Source: Primula veris (taxonomy: Eukaryota > Streptophyta > Magnoliopsida > Ericales > Primulaceae). From it: a stretch of 64,000 nucleotides of DNA. The stretch lies in contig OY821751.1 of NCBI GenBank assembly GCA_963682055.1, positions 14,880,001-14,944,000 on the forward strand, read 5' to 3'. The notes under the pieces are model-generated. The model worked only from the letters and a program-made list of their open reading frames with translations. It did no database searches and was not told the DNA's origin. Shown here piece after piece: positions 23,281 through 34,113 of this stretch (the first letter of the stretch is position 1; every line of letters starts with the position of its first letter). The position numbers were made by a program, and so were the translations under genes.

Positions 23281-23747
23281 TTTTATTATGTATTTTTATT
23301 TATTTGTTTTTTCTAGAATTTTCCCCCTTTAAAACTTGAAAAAAACAAAATCTGCAGAATAACCCATTGGTGGCCGGGTTTAACACCAGCCACCGGTGGC
23401 TATTTTTTGTGAAACCCCTGACTTCTAACCCATTGGTGGGTATTCGTCTAACCACCGGTAGGTCTGCATTTTTCAGATTTTTTTTCTTTCTTGTTCTCCT
23501 AAGAACAAATACACAAACATATATCAAATCCATTTCTCACTCTCTCCGAGTCTCTCTCTCCTCTCAAACTCTAAAATTGTCAAATTTCACTCAAATTCAA
23601 TTTTTTTTTTTTTACAAATCTACTCTTCTTTCATCCTAGAACAACTATATAACATCATTTTAGATTCAAATCCACTATATAATCCCAAATCAACACACCC
23701 ATTTTAAACCCTAATTTTTATAAACCCAATTTTCTTTACAATTTCAA
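23281..23747 (+). promoter_or_regulatory. Palindrome-bearing leader upstream of Sirevirus 3' ORF, promoter-like
   Basis: Four copies of the LTR-type palindrome occur here: AACCCATTGGTGG at 23361, GCCACCGGTGGC at 23389, AACCCATTGGTGGGT at 23427 and AACCACCGGTAGGT at 23450. They are followed by a CT-rich stretch (23540-23570), a T-run, and AAACCCTAA (a telo-box) at about 23706. The ORF start at 23748 follows. The arrangement imitates the U3-to-leader order of the LTR and could drive a separate mRNA; that is inference. Confidence 0.45.
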
Positions 23748-24026
23748 ATGGGGAGAACAAAGGGACAAGGATCTTCGAAACACACTGCCAAGAATCCTCC
23801 AACGAAAAAAATTCGAAAGTCTAGGAAGGAAGTCGACTCCGACTACAATCCCAATTTACAACCGGAGATTGTTGAACCGCCTATTTCTTGTCGACGTGGT
23901 CGTGCCACCTCTTCTTCGGAAACAGACTCCTTAGATCAAGATAGCGACAAAGATAGGAAGGTTATCAAAGAGCTTTTTGGAAAGGGTCCGGATGACAACG
24001 ATGCTCCTACCTCCACTCACCAGTAG
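23748..24026 (+). CDS. Sirevirus 3' accessory ORF, basic/acidic 92-residue protein
   Basis: 92 codons starting MGRTKGQGSSKHTAKNPPTK. The N-terminal 30 residues are rich in Lys, Arg, Ser and Thr (TKKIRKSRK could be a nuclear localisation signal). The C-terminal half is acidic (SETDSLDQDSDKDRK). No known fold, signal peptide or membrane segment is visible. Sireviruses often carry an extra ORF between pol and the 3' LTR; this may be the remnant of one, perhaps truncated because about 450 bp without an ORF follow. I do not assign a function. It is not certain that it is translated. Confidence 0.5.
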   Translation: MGRTKGQGSSKHTAKNPPTKKIRKSRKEVDSDYNPNLQPEIVEPPISCRRGRATSSSETDSLDQDSDKDRKVIKELFGKGPDDNDAPTSTHQ

Positions 24027-24051
24027 TGGTCTAATTGTTTTTGATGTTGAC

Positions 24052-24063
24052 AAAGGGGGAGAT
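24052..24063 (+). other. Distal polypurine tract copy of Sirevirus
   Basis: AAAGGGGGAGAT, a perfect PPT-like run about 420 bp before the LTR-adjacent one. Duplicate PPTs are a reported feature of Sireviruses. Confidence 0.65.
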
Positions 24064-24466
24064 TTAACCTTATTTTATCATTAGTTTATGATATCTCTCG
24101 TTTAAAACTTTTAGCTCTTTGGTTAGAATTTGGTTGTGTTTGGCTTTTTGGTTGTAATATTTAAGCAAACTTTTAGCTCTTTCGTTTATGGCTATTACGA
24201 GAAAGTTTTTCTTGCTTCATTGTGTTATTCTTACTTGAAATTCTCGTTGGCTATTTCAAACATGTTTTTATTGAGTTGTACATTGTATCATATGTTTTTT
24301 TTGGGATCAATGGATTTTTAAGAGAAATTATGCTCGATTTTTTTACACGCATTTATGGTTTTATCGTGTATGTGCGATGTGTATCTCATATATGCTCTTT
24401 TATCATGTATATTCGTTTATTATTGAAAGAGCTTATTTAGAATTAATTCAAGTTTTGTCAATCATT

Positions 24467-24480
24467 AAAAAGTGGGAGAT
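24467..24480 (+). other. Polypurine tract next to Sirevirus 3' LTR
   Basis: AAAAAGTGGGAGAT ends exactly where the 3' LTR (TGTTGAACC) begins. Confidence 0.85.
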
Positions 24481-25535
24481 TGTTGAACCATGTTTTGTAA
24501 AATCCCATTTTAATGATAAACAAAGTGAATTAACACTAAATATGTTCATTAAGTGTTTCTAATATATTTTCAAGTGTTTTTTGTTTGAAAGAAATTTATC
24601 ACTTATCAAAATTCATTTTCGGAAACAAAATCCACCATGTGTAAACACCCACCCGTGGGTCTTACAGAACCCACCGGTGGGTCAATGTTCCATAACCAGC
24701 AAAGATTTCACCCACCAATGGGTCAGAAGACCCCCACCGGTTGGTTAAAATGCAGATAAAAAAATAGCTTTTTAGCATTTTCAAAAGTGGCTTTAACCAT
24801 TGGGTAAAGCTCTTAACCACTCCAAACGGTCATGAGAGATCCAATAGACATTTTTGGTCTACAAAAATCCCCAAATACCTTTCAAAAATATACCAAACAA
24901 AAAAACCCACTCCATATAGAAATTCAATACAAGATCAAAGCAAGAAAAGGCTTCATACTACATATTTCTCACTTGTAATCTTATAAATTCTTGAGTGTAC
25001 TCTTATTGTAATCTTATAAACACTTCGAGAATATTTGTGTGTGAGCGATACACTTTTGATTCAAATTGTAGGGTGAATTATAAACTCATTTGTGAGCTAG
25101 TGATCGGGTAGAGGCTTTGTAAGGGAGTGTTGCTTAAAAGTTCTAGCTCTTTTCATTCGGGATACTCATAGAGTGAGGGGGAGCTTAATCTGTGGATTAT
25201 CTCGTTAGGTTGTAATCTTGTGAAGAAGATTATAGTGATAATAACCGGTAAAGATAATTCCGGGGAGAGGATGTAGACGGATTTGCCGAACCTCTATACA
25301 TCTTGTGCCAACTTATTTCCCTACTCTTTACTTTACGTATTTTCTTTCATTATTTATTATTGTTAGCGTAAAGTAATTTAGTCGATTATTGCTAGCTCTA
25401 TTTCCATTTACTCTTAGCTTGACGCTAGTTGAGTTATTATTTACTTTATATTTTAATTCTGTGAAAGTAATACGTAAAGCTTATTCACCCCCCCCCCCTC
25501 TCTCTCTCTAAGGTTTAGCCGCTTACGGGACAACA
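24481..25535 (+). repeat. 3' LTR of Sirevirus
   Basis: 1,055 bp, from TGTTGAACC to GGGACAACA. Palindromes at 24647, 24669, 24710 and about 24731 (mutated). Differences from the 5' LTR are scattered substitutions and one deletion of about 60 bp, so insertion is older than the minus-strand Copia. It is followed by TSD GTTAC. Confidence 0.92.
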
Positions 25536-25540
25536 GTTAC

Positions 25541-26130
25541 TTATCGATGTACATGTGCTGTCCTAGCTGTGAAGACATTTTGAGTGCTTGATTTTGACTC
25601 GATTATTCTATTACACATGATCGTACGCATGCTAAACTTTTTATTTACTTGAGCCGTGTTGGCTTAATAAACGTTTATTGCCGGTTTATTCGTTTAGTAG
25701 GAAAAACACTTTATTCATTTATTTTATGATGTGATATGGGTTTTGATTGTCAGCTGGGTTGAATATGATATTTATTATTGTTAAATTTATTTTAGAAAGA
25801 TCGCGATTGCGAGTTTTACTTAGCTATACCGTTTCATTTGAATAGCTTGATTTTTGTTGAAACAAATAGATACGCAAAGGTTATGCAGAAATTTCTAGAA
25901 CTTCTGTTAAAAATAAAAATGTGTTTTTGTTTTGTGTTGTAACATTTGAGTATCGATTGGCTACCCTTAGGCCAATCATCCTTTAATGTTATTATCGGCA
26001 TATCATGCAAGATCTGTTTGGTTTTATTATTTATTGTGTTGTCTAATACTTCGGCATGTTTTGTCATTAAAATTTTTTTCTTTTAATTTACATTCACAAT
26101 CCGGGTTTATCCAAAATTCGAGGCGTGACA
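25541..26130 (+). mobile_element. 3' LTR of gag-only element, second part
   Basis: Homologous along its whole length to 2083-2662 and ends in the same GGCGTGACA. It continues the LTR begun at 15556 after the Sirevirus. The next bases (TCCATCACC) start a different element, so the TSD of the gag-only element cannot be recovered. Confidence 0.85.
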
Positions 26131-26505
26131 TCCATCACCATGTAACAACAAAGATGAGTGAATTCATCTTGGTCGGAGCTATCACTAGAGCTTGAAACAA
26201 ACATCTTCTTCTTGCCTTTGCTCTTTGGATTTTTTGGCACAACCTCTCACCTAATTCCTCTACGGGGATTGGATTCTTGTTATTTTTTTATATAGGTATG
26301 GAATATCCTACTTTTATGGTCATCAAAAGTTTAAAGTTGTAACTTTGCAAAAGCATACTCATCCTATCCTTCAAATAGGAATAGTTTATCCCATCCAAAA
26401 ATGGTGGAGTGTTGGGGGATGAAGCTATAGCGAATGTAAAATTAAGTACGTTAGCCATTAGGATCTTAACTCTTAAATTGTTAGATTCATATATGCAAGA
26501 GCCTT
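26131..26505 (-). pseudogene. gag: Gag fragment of Sirevirus family 2, internally deleted
   Basis: The minus strand from 26458 reads MANVLNFTFAIASSPNTPPF, nearly the same as the gag start at 30182. After about 60 codons (26265) it jumps to the segment that in the other copy lies near 29221-29320. Most of gag is deleted and the fragment ends at the neighbouring LTR. The reversed primer site (GGCTCTGATGCCAAT) is at 26506-26520. Confidence 0.75.
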
Positions 26506-26520
26506 GGCTCTGATGCCAAT

Positions 26521-27711
26521 TGTTGGCCCGTGCAGCTAAACCTTAGAGGGGGTGAATAAGATTTTAGGCATTTTTTGTGGAATTAAAACTTAAGGGAAAC
26601 TAACAACCCAACTAGCTCAATTTCTACTTTAGGAACAATAATATGCAATAATAATCAATTAAAATTTAAAGTATGCGCAAAATCACAAATAATATAAGTT
26701 GCGGAAAGTAAATAGTAAGGGAAGAGATTGACTCCGTGATATAGAGAGGTTCAGCAAACCCGCCAACGTCTTCTACTCGGAATTAACTTTACCGAGTATT
26801 TCACTATAGTTTTATTCCCAATATTATAAATTCCACCGAGCTAATCAATTGATTTTCTCACCATCTGCCTTAGGATACAATCTTGATACAAGTGCAAGGG
26901 TACACAAACGCGAGTCAATGACTCCCCCTCAATCTATGAGTATCTTGAATGACTTGACCTGGAGCTTTTAAGCTAACACTTGCTTAATAAGGCTCTACCC
27001 AAAAACTCACTCACAATTAAGATTATAAGTTTTCTCTTTATAACAATAATTAGACTCACTATATCATTTCTTCTAAATAAGCTAATTCATGAGCTTTCGA
27101 TGTTGTTTGAGCTTGATCTCCTTTCTCCTTGTTTTCCCCCTTTTTGAGTTTTTTGTTCAAGAATGGAGTTTTCAAGTTTTTTTATTGCGGAGGTTGGAGA
27201 GATGGTACATTGGTAAGTGTTGACTGTGTTTGGAGAGAGAGAGAGAAAGAGAGAGATATATGTGTTTTTGAGTATAGATCTGTTGGGTTTGTTTCCCGAG
27301 ATGTTTTAATTGTTTTATAGCTTTTTATAACGCATTGTGACTTTACAACGTGTTGTGGTTTACATTTCTCTCTTCTCTTTCTACAACGTGTTGTAATCTT
27401 ACAACGTGTTTTGTGTTCTTCAATGCCACTTCCTCTGTTGACAACATGTTGTCACTTGACAAAGTGTTGGGAGTTGAACTCATAGTTGTGTCTTCTTAAA
27501 ATGTTTGTAACTTGCTCATTCAAACTCGTAATCAGTTCCCATTTGAACCAATATCTTCGTTATCGAATACTCTATCATTTTAAGTCTTAAAATATATATT
27601 TTCTCTTTTTGAAAAAAATCAAGAATTAAATCATGAAATAGATAAATCGTAAAACATTAAATCATAATCACATTTATAATCAAAATCAATTATTGAACCC
27701 ATGGTTCAACA
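26521..27711 (-). repeat. LTR A, complete, Sirevirus family 2
   Basis: 1,191 bp bounded by TGTTGGCC and GGTTCAACA. Imperfect palindromes of type ACAACGTGTTGT are clustered at 27335-27470, about 240-375 bp from the LTR start in its own orientation. One, ACAACATGTTGT near 27442, is a perfect palindrome. The frame at 27129-27320 is a repeat shadow. Confidence 0.88.
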
Positions 27712-28019
27712 ATCTCCTCCATGTTGATTATGACAAATTAATGATGATTTTACAAGTATAAAACATATCTCCTCAATTTTATCAAATCGCTTTCTCTAAA
27801 TATCATTTTTCTCCCCGTTTGACATTTTCAAATTCCAATAAAATATTGGGGTTTTGTGGAGGGTTTTCAAAGAAATGACAAAACATGAAAAATGTTATCA
27901 TGATGCATATAACCCAAATAATCACATATATGTAAAATTTATATAGTTGAAAGTACCAAATATGTGATGTCGGGGCCACTCTCTAATGGTATTTTCAATG
28001 AGCATTTCCAAGTCCGAGT
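27712..28019 (-). other. 3' non-coding region with several polypurine tracts
   Basis: Purine runs read on the minus strand: GGAGGAGAT (27712-27720) next to LTR A, TGAGGAGAT near 27767, and GGGGAGAA near 27809. Otherwise AT-rich with no gene. Confidence 0.6.
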
Positions 28020-30182
28020 ATGTGGTACCATTTTTTGGTGTGCCTTCCATTTTTGTCGATTAATGGAACTTCATTCATCATGGTAGAATCATCTTTCTTG
28101 AGTTCCATGATTTTATCCGCTTTTGTTAACCAATTGATCCTTTTATTCTTTTGAACGGAGATACCTTCAACATATGTTTTGTCCTTTGGTATTCAATTCT
28201 TTTGGGTCCATCATTGTTAGTGGCCTAGGTCTTAACTAACAAAATTAAGTCATTTCAAGCAACGTGAAAACGATGCAGACATATAGAAAAAATATGCTCA
28301 TTTCTACTACAATGCACACAATGCATAGACTTCTTCGCATAACGAGAACTATATGAATTTTTGGAAAAAATTTGGAGTATCCAAATTATTTTGAAAACCT
28401 AAACATTTTCTATCGTTAAAAGATTTTTGAAAAACCTTAGAAGCACCCACTTTTAGTAAAAACAAGCTCTTGTTTAGGCAGAGTAGCAGTATTAGAAATG
28501 TTAGAGGCTTTCACGAAGCGGGTTTTGATTGAAATAGAACTCATGCAATCATAACCTAAACCACTTTTGTCATTAACATCTTTTTGACAAATCAAAATAT
28601 CGTCTAAAACGGTTTTATATTTGGAAAACTTTGAGATCATTAAATCGAGTTTTTTAATGGAAATTACAAGCTTGTTGTTTTTATTTTTAAAGTTTCATTC
28701 TCGGTTTCTAAAACTTGACCTTTTCATTTAAGTCAAACGCATGAGAATTCAATACCTTCTTTTTGCTTTTAACTATTTCGAAAGCATCTTTTAACTCTTC
28801 AAAATTTTCTAGCAAGTCGCAATCTGGGGAAATGGATTTTGAAAGAGTTTTAACAAGTCTAGTGGGTTCATTTTTCAGAAAAAATTGATCTCATTTTGTA
28901 AAGACTTGTTTTGAACAACGAGATCATTATTTTTATCTTTCAATTTTTCTTTTTTGTCATCTACATCATGTAAAGAAAATAACGATTTCAGACTAGATTT
29001 ATGTTCAATGTCATCTCTTTTCAAGGATCTTATTAATTCATTGAGAGAAGAATTTATCCTTCTAAGAGATTCAACTTTTTTCCAAAAGTTTAGGAAAGCT
29101 TTTCGAATAAACATCACACATATGAAGTAAATAACCGTAGGATATATTATTGACCTCATTGGTTTCACTTTCACTTGATGACAATTGGTTGAGTTCATTG
29201 CTGTCTTCCATGGACATGTAGCAAGCAAGATGAGTGAATTCATCTTGGTTAGAGCTATCACTAGAGCTTAAAGCAAATATATTCTTTTTGCCTTTACTCT
29301 TTCAGTTTTTGGCACAATTTCTCGTCATGTGTCCGTCCTTGCCTCAAGCATAGAAAACAAAATTGTTAGAAATAATTGAATTATTTGATGATTTACCTTT
29401 ATGTTTATGCTTGGCTTTAAGATTTTGTAATTCGTTGATGATTTGAATAACTTACATTGAATTTTTGTCATCATCAGAGAGCTCGTCACTTTCGTCACAA
29501 GTTGTTCCTTTGAAAGTTATCTCCTTCCTTTTTAAGATTTACTTGTGACTATGGAGGGTAATCTCTTGTGTAATGAGTGAACCTGTCAATGCATCAAGAG
29601 TTTATGTGTTCATGTGGTGCGCCTATTGAATTGGGGTGACTTTTGGTAAGCTCTGAATTACCTTTGAAACCGTTTTCTTACAAGAGAAAGACTTACCGAG
29701 AGGCATTAGTCCATTAATAATAGTGGTAAATCTAGCAAGCATATCGGAAACAGTTTCTCACTCACTCGTCTTAAAATGCTCGTACTCATGCACTGAAATT
29801 TGGAGTTTGCACTCCTTGACTTGGCTGGTCCCTTCATACATGATTACTAACTTATCCCACATACCATTAGCCATTTTACTATGGAGATTTAGTTGTACTC
29901 GTTAGGAGAAATAACGCAAAGAATAGCATACATCTATTTGAAGTTAGTAGAGTAGACTTCTAGTTGAGTGTCATCTAAGTCCTCTACGGGTATTGGATTC
30001 TCGTTATTTTCAGATGTAGGCACAAAATATCCTATTTTTATTGTCATCCAAAGTTTAATGTTGTAACTTTGCAAAAGCATACTCATCCTATCCTCCCAAT
30101 AGGAATAATTTATCCCATCAAAAAATGGTGGAGTGTTGGGGCATGAAGCTATACCGAAGGTAAAATTAAGTATGTTAGCCAT
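28020..30182 (-). pseudogene. gag: Gag pseudogene of Sirevirus family 2
   Basis: Begins MANILNFTFGIASCPNTPPF at 30182 with FDGINYSYWEDRMSMLLQSY, as in other Sirevirus gags. It runs in several broken frames through a charged helical part (frame 28875-29261: LKRDDIEHKSSLKSLFSLHD) to about 28020. There the text resembles the region just before the protease (GPKRIEY, KWYHI). No protease, integrase or RT follows before the PPT region, so pol has been lost. Confidence 0.75.
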
Positions 30183-30244
30183 AAGGATCTTAACTTTTAA
30201 ATTGTTAGATTTCTATATGTGAGATCCTCGGCTCTGATACCAAT

Positions 30245-31238
30245 TATTGGCCCATACGGCTAAAACTTAGAAGGGGTGAATAATCTTTTAGGCTTTTTTT
30301 GCGGAATTAAAACTTAATCGCAACTAACAACCCAAGTAGCTTGATTTCTATTTTAGAAACAATAATATGCGATAATAATCAATGAATAAATTGAAGCATG
30401 TACACAATCAAAAATAATATAAGTTGTGGAAAGAAAATAGTAATGGCAGATATTGAGACCATGATATATTTTGTATCGTAAAATCGGCCTACGTCATCTC
30501 CTCGGAATTAACTTTACCGAGTATTTTACTATAATATTCTTTCCAAGATTACAAATCCAACCGAGCTAATCAATCGACTTGCTCACCCTCTACCTGAGGA
30601 TACAATCTTAATACAAGTGCCTGAGGAAACAAATATGAGTCTACGACTCCCCCTCAATCTATGAGTATCCTGAATGACTTGACCTAGAGCTTTTAAGCTA
30701 ACACTTGCTTAATAAGCCTCTAACCAAACACTTATTCATAATTGAGATTATAAGTTTGCTCTTTACAATAATGTAACCACAGTCACCATGCTATTGCTTC
30801 TAAATAAGCTAAAAGGTGAGCTTTTGATGTTGTTTGAGCTTGACCTCTTTTCTGCTCGTTTCCCCCCTTTTTGAGTTTTTTTTTTCAAAAATGGAGTTTT
30901 AAAGTTTTGTTAATGAGAGGGTTAGAGAAATGGTGCATTTGTAAGTGTTGGTTGTGTTGTTGGTTGTGTTTGGAGGGAGAGAGAGATGGATATATATGTG
31001 TTTTTGAGTATACATCTATTTGATGTGTTTTCCGAGGTGTTTAAAGTGTTTCACAACTTTTTAGAATGCGTTATGACTTTGTAACGTGTTGTGATTTTCA
31101 TTTCTCTATTCTCTTTCTACAACGTGTTGTAATGTTACAACGTGTTGTAATGTTACAACGTGTTGTGTGTTATTCAATGCCACTTGCTCTGTCCACAACG
31201 TATTGTGAGTTGAACTCATAGTTGTGTATTATTAAAAT
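30245..31238 (-). repeat. LTR B, truncated, Sirevirus family 2
   Basis: Starts TATTGGCCC (TG terminus mutated) after a reversed primer site GCTCTGATACCAAT. It holds tandem ACAACGTGTTGTAATGTT units at about 31120-31170. At 31238 it breaks off and joins leader sequence of the next unit at a short TTAA-type overlap. Confidence 0.82.
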
Positions 31239-31293
31239 CTTAACTCTTAAATCGTAGATTCTTATATGAAAGAGTCTCGACTCTGATAACAAT

Positions 31294-32454
31294 TGTTGGC
31301 CCGTGCGGCTAAACCTTAGATGGGGTGAATAAGATTTTAGGCGTTTTTTGCGGAATTAAAAGTTAAGCGCAACTAACAACCCAACTAACTCGATTTCTAC
31401 TTTAGCAACAATAATATTTTATAATAATCAATGAATAAATTGAAGCATGCGCACAATCACAAATAATATAAGTAGCGGAAAGTAAATTGTAACAGAAACC
31501 ACGATATATAAAGTTTCGACAAACCTGCCTACGTTCTCTCCTCAGAATTAACTTTACCTAGTATTTCTCTATAATCTTCTTTCCAAGACTACAAATCGTA
31601 CCGAACTAATCAATCGATTTTCTCACCGTCTAACCGATGCTACAATCTTCATACAAGTGCAAGAGTATGCAAATGCGAGTCAACGACTCCCCCTAAATTT
31701 ATGAGTATCTCGAATGACTTGATCTAGAGCTTTTAAGCTAACACTTGCTTAATAAGTTTCTGCCCAAACAATCACTCACAATTGATATTATAAGTTTGCT
31801 CTTTACAATAATATAACCACACTCACCATGTTATTAATTCTAAATAAGCTAATTGGTGAGCTTTTGATGTTGTTTGAACTTGATCTCCTTTCTCCTCGTT
31901 TTACCCCCTTTTAAGTTTTTTTGTTCAAGAATGGAGTTTTTAAGTTTTGTTGTTGAGGGGGTTGGCGAAATGGTGCATTTGTAAGTGTTGGTTGTGTTGG
32001 AGGAAGAGAGAGATAGAGATATATGTGTTTTTGAGTATAGATCTATTGGGTATGTTTCCCGAGTTGTTTTAAGTGCTTCCCATCTTTTTAGAACGCGTTA
32101 TGACTTTACAACGTATTGTGCTTTTCATTTCTCTATTCTCTTTCTACAACGTGTTGTGTGTTCTTCAATGCCACTTGCTCTGTCCACAACGTGTTGTCAC
32201 TTGACAACATGTGAGTTGAACTCATAGTTGTGTATTCTTAAAATGTTAGTAACTTTCTCATTTGAATTGGGAATCAATTCTCGTTTGTACTGACGGTTTA
32301 GTTATCGAATGATCTATTATTTTAAATCCTCAAATATACATTTTATCTTTTTGAAAAAGATCAAGCACTAAATCATATAATAGATAAATCGTAAAATTAT
32401 TAAATGATAAACACACTTAAAATGAAAATCAATTATTGAATTCATGGTTCAACA
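31294..32454 (-). repeat. LTR C, complete, Sirevirus family 2
   Basis: 1,161 bp, TGTTGGCC to GGTTCAACA. ACAACGTGTTGT palindromes at about 32115-32215. No PPT follows on its right, so it is the outermost 5' LTR of the composite. Confidence 0.85.
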
Positions 32455-33159
32455 TCTGAGTTGTGTTGTGAAATTGAGTAACTCTAATACAAATGCTTAA
32501 TTATATACTACACTGATAATTGAAATGGTACACATGTAAGATTAATAAGTTACTTAATGTTAATGCATTTAGTTTCATTGCTGTTAAGTAACACTTGACT
32601 CATTAGTCTGAATGTATAAAACGGTTATATACCGTTAGTATTTGTTAAAAAATTTATCTGTTGTGTTGTGTTGTGTTGAAACGTTGCCATTAAAACATAT
32701 TCATAATAATGAAACGTTGTGTTTGTATGTTAGAATGTTAGTGTTCTCGTCAGAGTTTAAAATATGTACCGCCAATTTTGACTAATAAACTAAGATAGAT
32801 ATAGTCATCTAAAAGTATGTAAGTATTTTAACTAAAAGAAAAAATTAAGATACCACCAATTTGCTTTTTGAAAACTGTTGATAAAATGTGTGTCGCTAAA
32901 TTTTAGCAACAGTTAAGCAACAAAAACTGTTGCTAAATTTAACGACACTCACTTTATCATCAGTTTAACAGCAGACGCTCTGATAATAAGCTGACATTTT
33001 TTATAGTGTTTTTTCGAATAACGACACGTTGGTTCATAAGTAAATGGGGTGTTTACTAACTTAACCAAATTGAGCCGTGTAAATGTATTACACCTGTTAA
33101 AAAGTGACTGTTATTTGTGAAATAGATATTGATTGTTAACAGTAAGGGTATCTATTCAA
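32455..33159. other. Non-coding spacer with (GTGTT)n microsatellite and a foldback
   Basis: AT-rich. A short TGTTGTGTTGTGTTGTGTTG run is at about 32660. The only other structure is the hairpin at 32871-32966. No gene or RNA found. Confidence 0.6.
32871..32966. repeat. Foldback hairpin (MITE-like)
   Basis: Two arms of about 44 bases (32871-32914 and 32922-32966) are inverted copies, starting AAAACTGTTGATAAA and ending TTTATCATCAGTTT, separated by a loop of about 7 nt. Arm mismatches are few. It could be a small foldback transposon or encode a hairpin siRNA source. A target-site duplication was not found. Confidence 0.75.
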
Positions 33160-33915
33160 TAAAATTAAGATAATCTGTGGTGACAGTGGTAATGAATAAT
33201 TTTTGGATGAATTTTTTGAATTTTGTGAAAAACGAAATTATACATCAAAGAAGTACATCTTATACACCTCAAACGGAATGGTTTGGCCGAGAGGAAAAAT
33301 AGAACACTTTTTGACATGGTTAATACAATGATAATAAAATCAAAATTGCCTTTTAACCGGTGGGGAGAAATGATTCTTACCGCTTGTCATGTTCATAATA
33401 TAGTGTCATCACGTGTGATAGAAATGTCTCCATATGAGTTATGGAAGAGCCAAAAACCAAATCTGAATTGTTTTAAGTGTGGGAGTGTCTTGATTTTTAT
33501 AGGCTGACCGACCCAAAAAAAAAGTAAATTGGTACCAAAAGCTATTCAAAGTATATTCGTGGGATATGCTGAAAATTCTAAAGTATACAGATTATTAGAC
33601 TTGAGTTCTAATGTGATAGTAGAATCAAAGGGGTATTAAATTTATCGAGAACATATTTTGTTACGATTCAGAATTTACACCTGAAAATTTACCAACATCT
33701 TTTAATAACTCTGACCAAAGCTATTTAAACCGTAATGTAAAGAGGGTAGTAGTTGATTCTCAAATTGAGCCTCGAAAAAGTCTAAGAGTGAGAAAAGAAG
33801 CAGACTTTGGTCCTAATTTTATTGTTTTACTTGTCGAAGGACATAGGAATAAAAACAACTTAATTAGTAAAATACCTGTTCTGTGTAATGTCGAGGAAGA
33901 TTAAAAAACGTATCA
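33160..33915 (+). pseudogene. Copia integrase/RT-linker fragment
   Basis: Contains, in broken frames, the integrase end (SGNEFLDEFFEF-like text, then YTPQTEWFGREE / [20 protein letters not shown]), SPYELWKSQKPNL, AIQSIFVGYAENSKVYRLLD and the acidic linker IEPRKSLRVRKEADFGPNF. It ends near EEDKTYQEAVTS. LTRs and remaining domains are absent. The wording differs from the other elements here, so it is a separate old Copia insertion. Confidence 0.8.
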
Positions 33916-34113
33916 AGAGGCAGTGACTTCTTACAAGTTACAAATGATTTACTTATTTCGCTAAACAGTCATAACAGGATCTTTCTGACCTGCACAAGGA
34001 TGGCAATCTTCACTATACCAGCTCACCTTGTCTCACTCATATCCTATACCAGTTGAGCTAGAAAGAAAAAAAAGAACAAAAAAGATCTCCTTCTTTCTCT
34101 TAACAAAAATGCA

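Larger units (their letters stand above)
17422..25535 (+). mobile_element. Sirevirus-type Ty1/copia element with 3' accessory ORF, decayed
   Basis: An 8,114-bp element with 5' LTR 17422-18544, primer site 18547-18558, gag 18584-20313, pol 20335-23178, a 3' ORF at 23748-24026, PPT copies at 24052 and 24467, and 3' LTR 24481-25535. GTTAC flanks it on both sides (17417-17421, 25536-25540). The RT text (IGTKWIFRNKMDE, GIDFDETYAPVARLEAIR) and a CCHC gag followed by Lys-rich text are typical of the Maximus/SIRE lineage. Frameshifts and stops in gag and pol show that it is not autonomous now. It splits the 3' LTR of the gag-only element. Confidence 0.92.
26131..32454 (-). mobile_element. Sirevirus family-2 composite: three LTRs with deleted interiors
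   Basis: In minus orientation the order is LTR C (32454-31294), 55 bp of leader, LTR B lacking its first 215 bp or so (31238-30245), primer site, gag (30182-28020), PPT region, complete LTR A (27711-26521), primer site, and a gag fragment (26500-26131). LTR A therefore has a PPT on one side and a primer site on the other, as in tandem elements sharing an LTR. Pol is missing from both interiors. This is what unequal LTR recombination plus deletions would leave. Confidence 0.85.
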
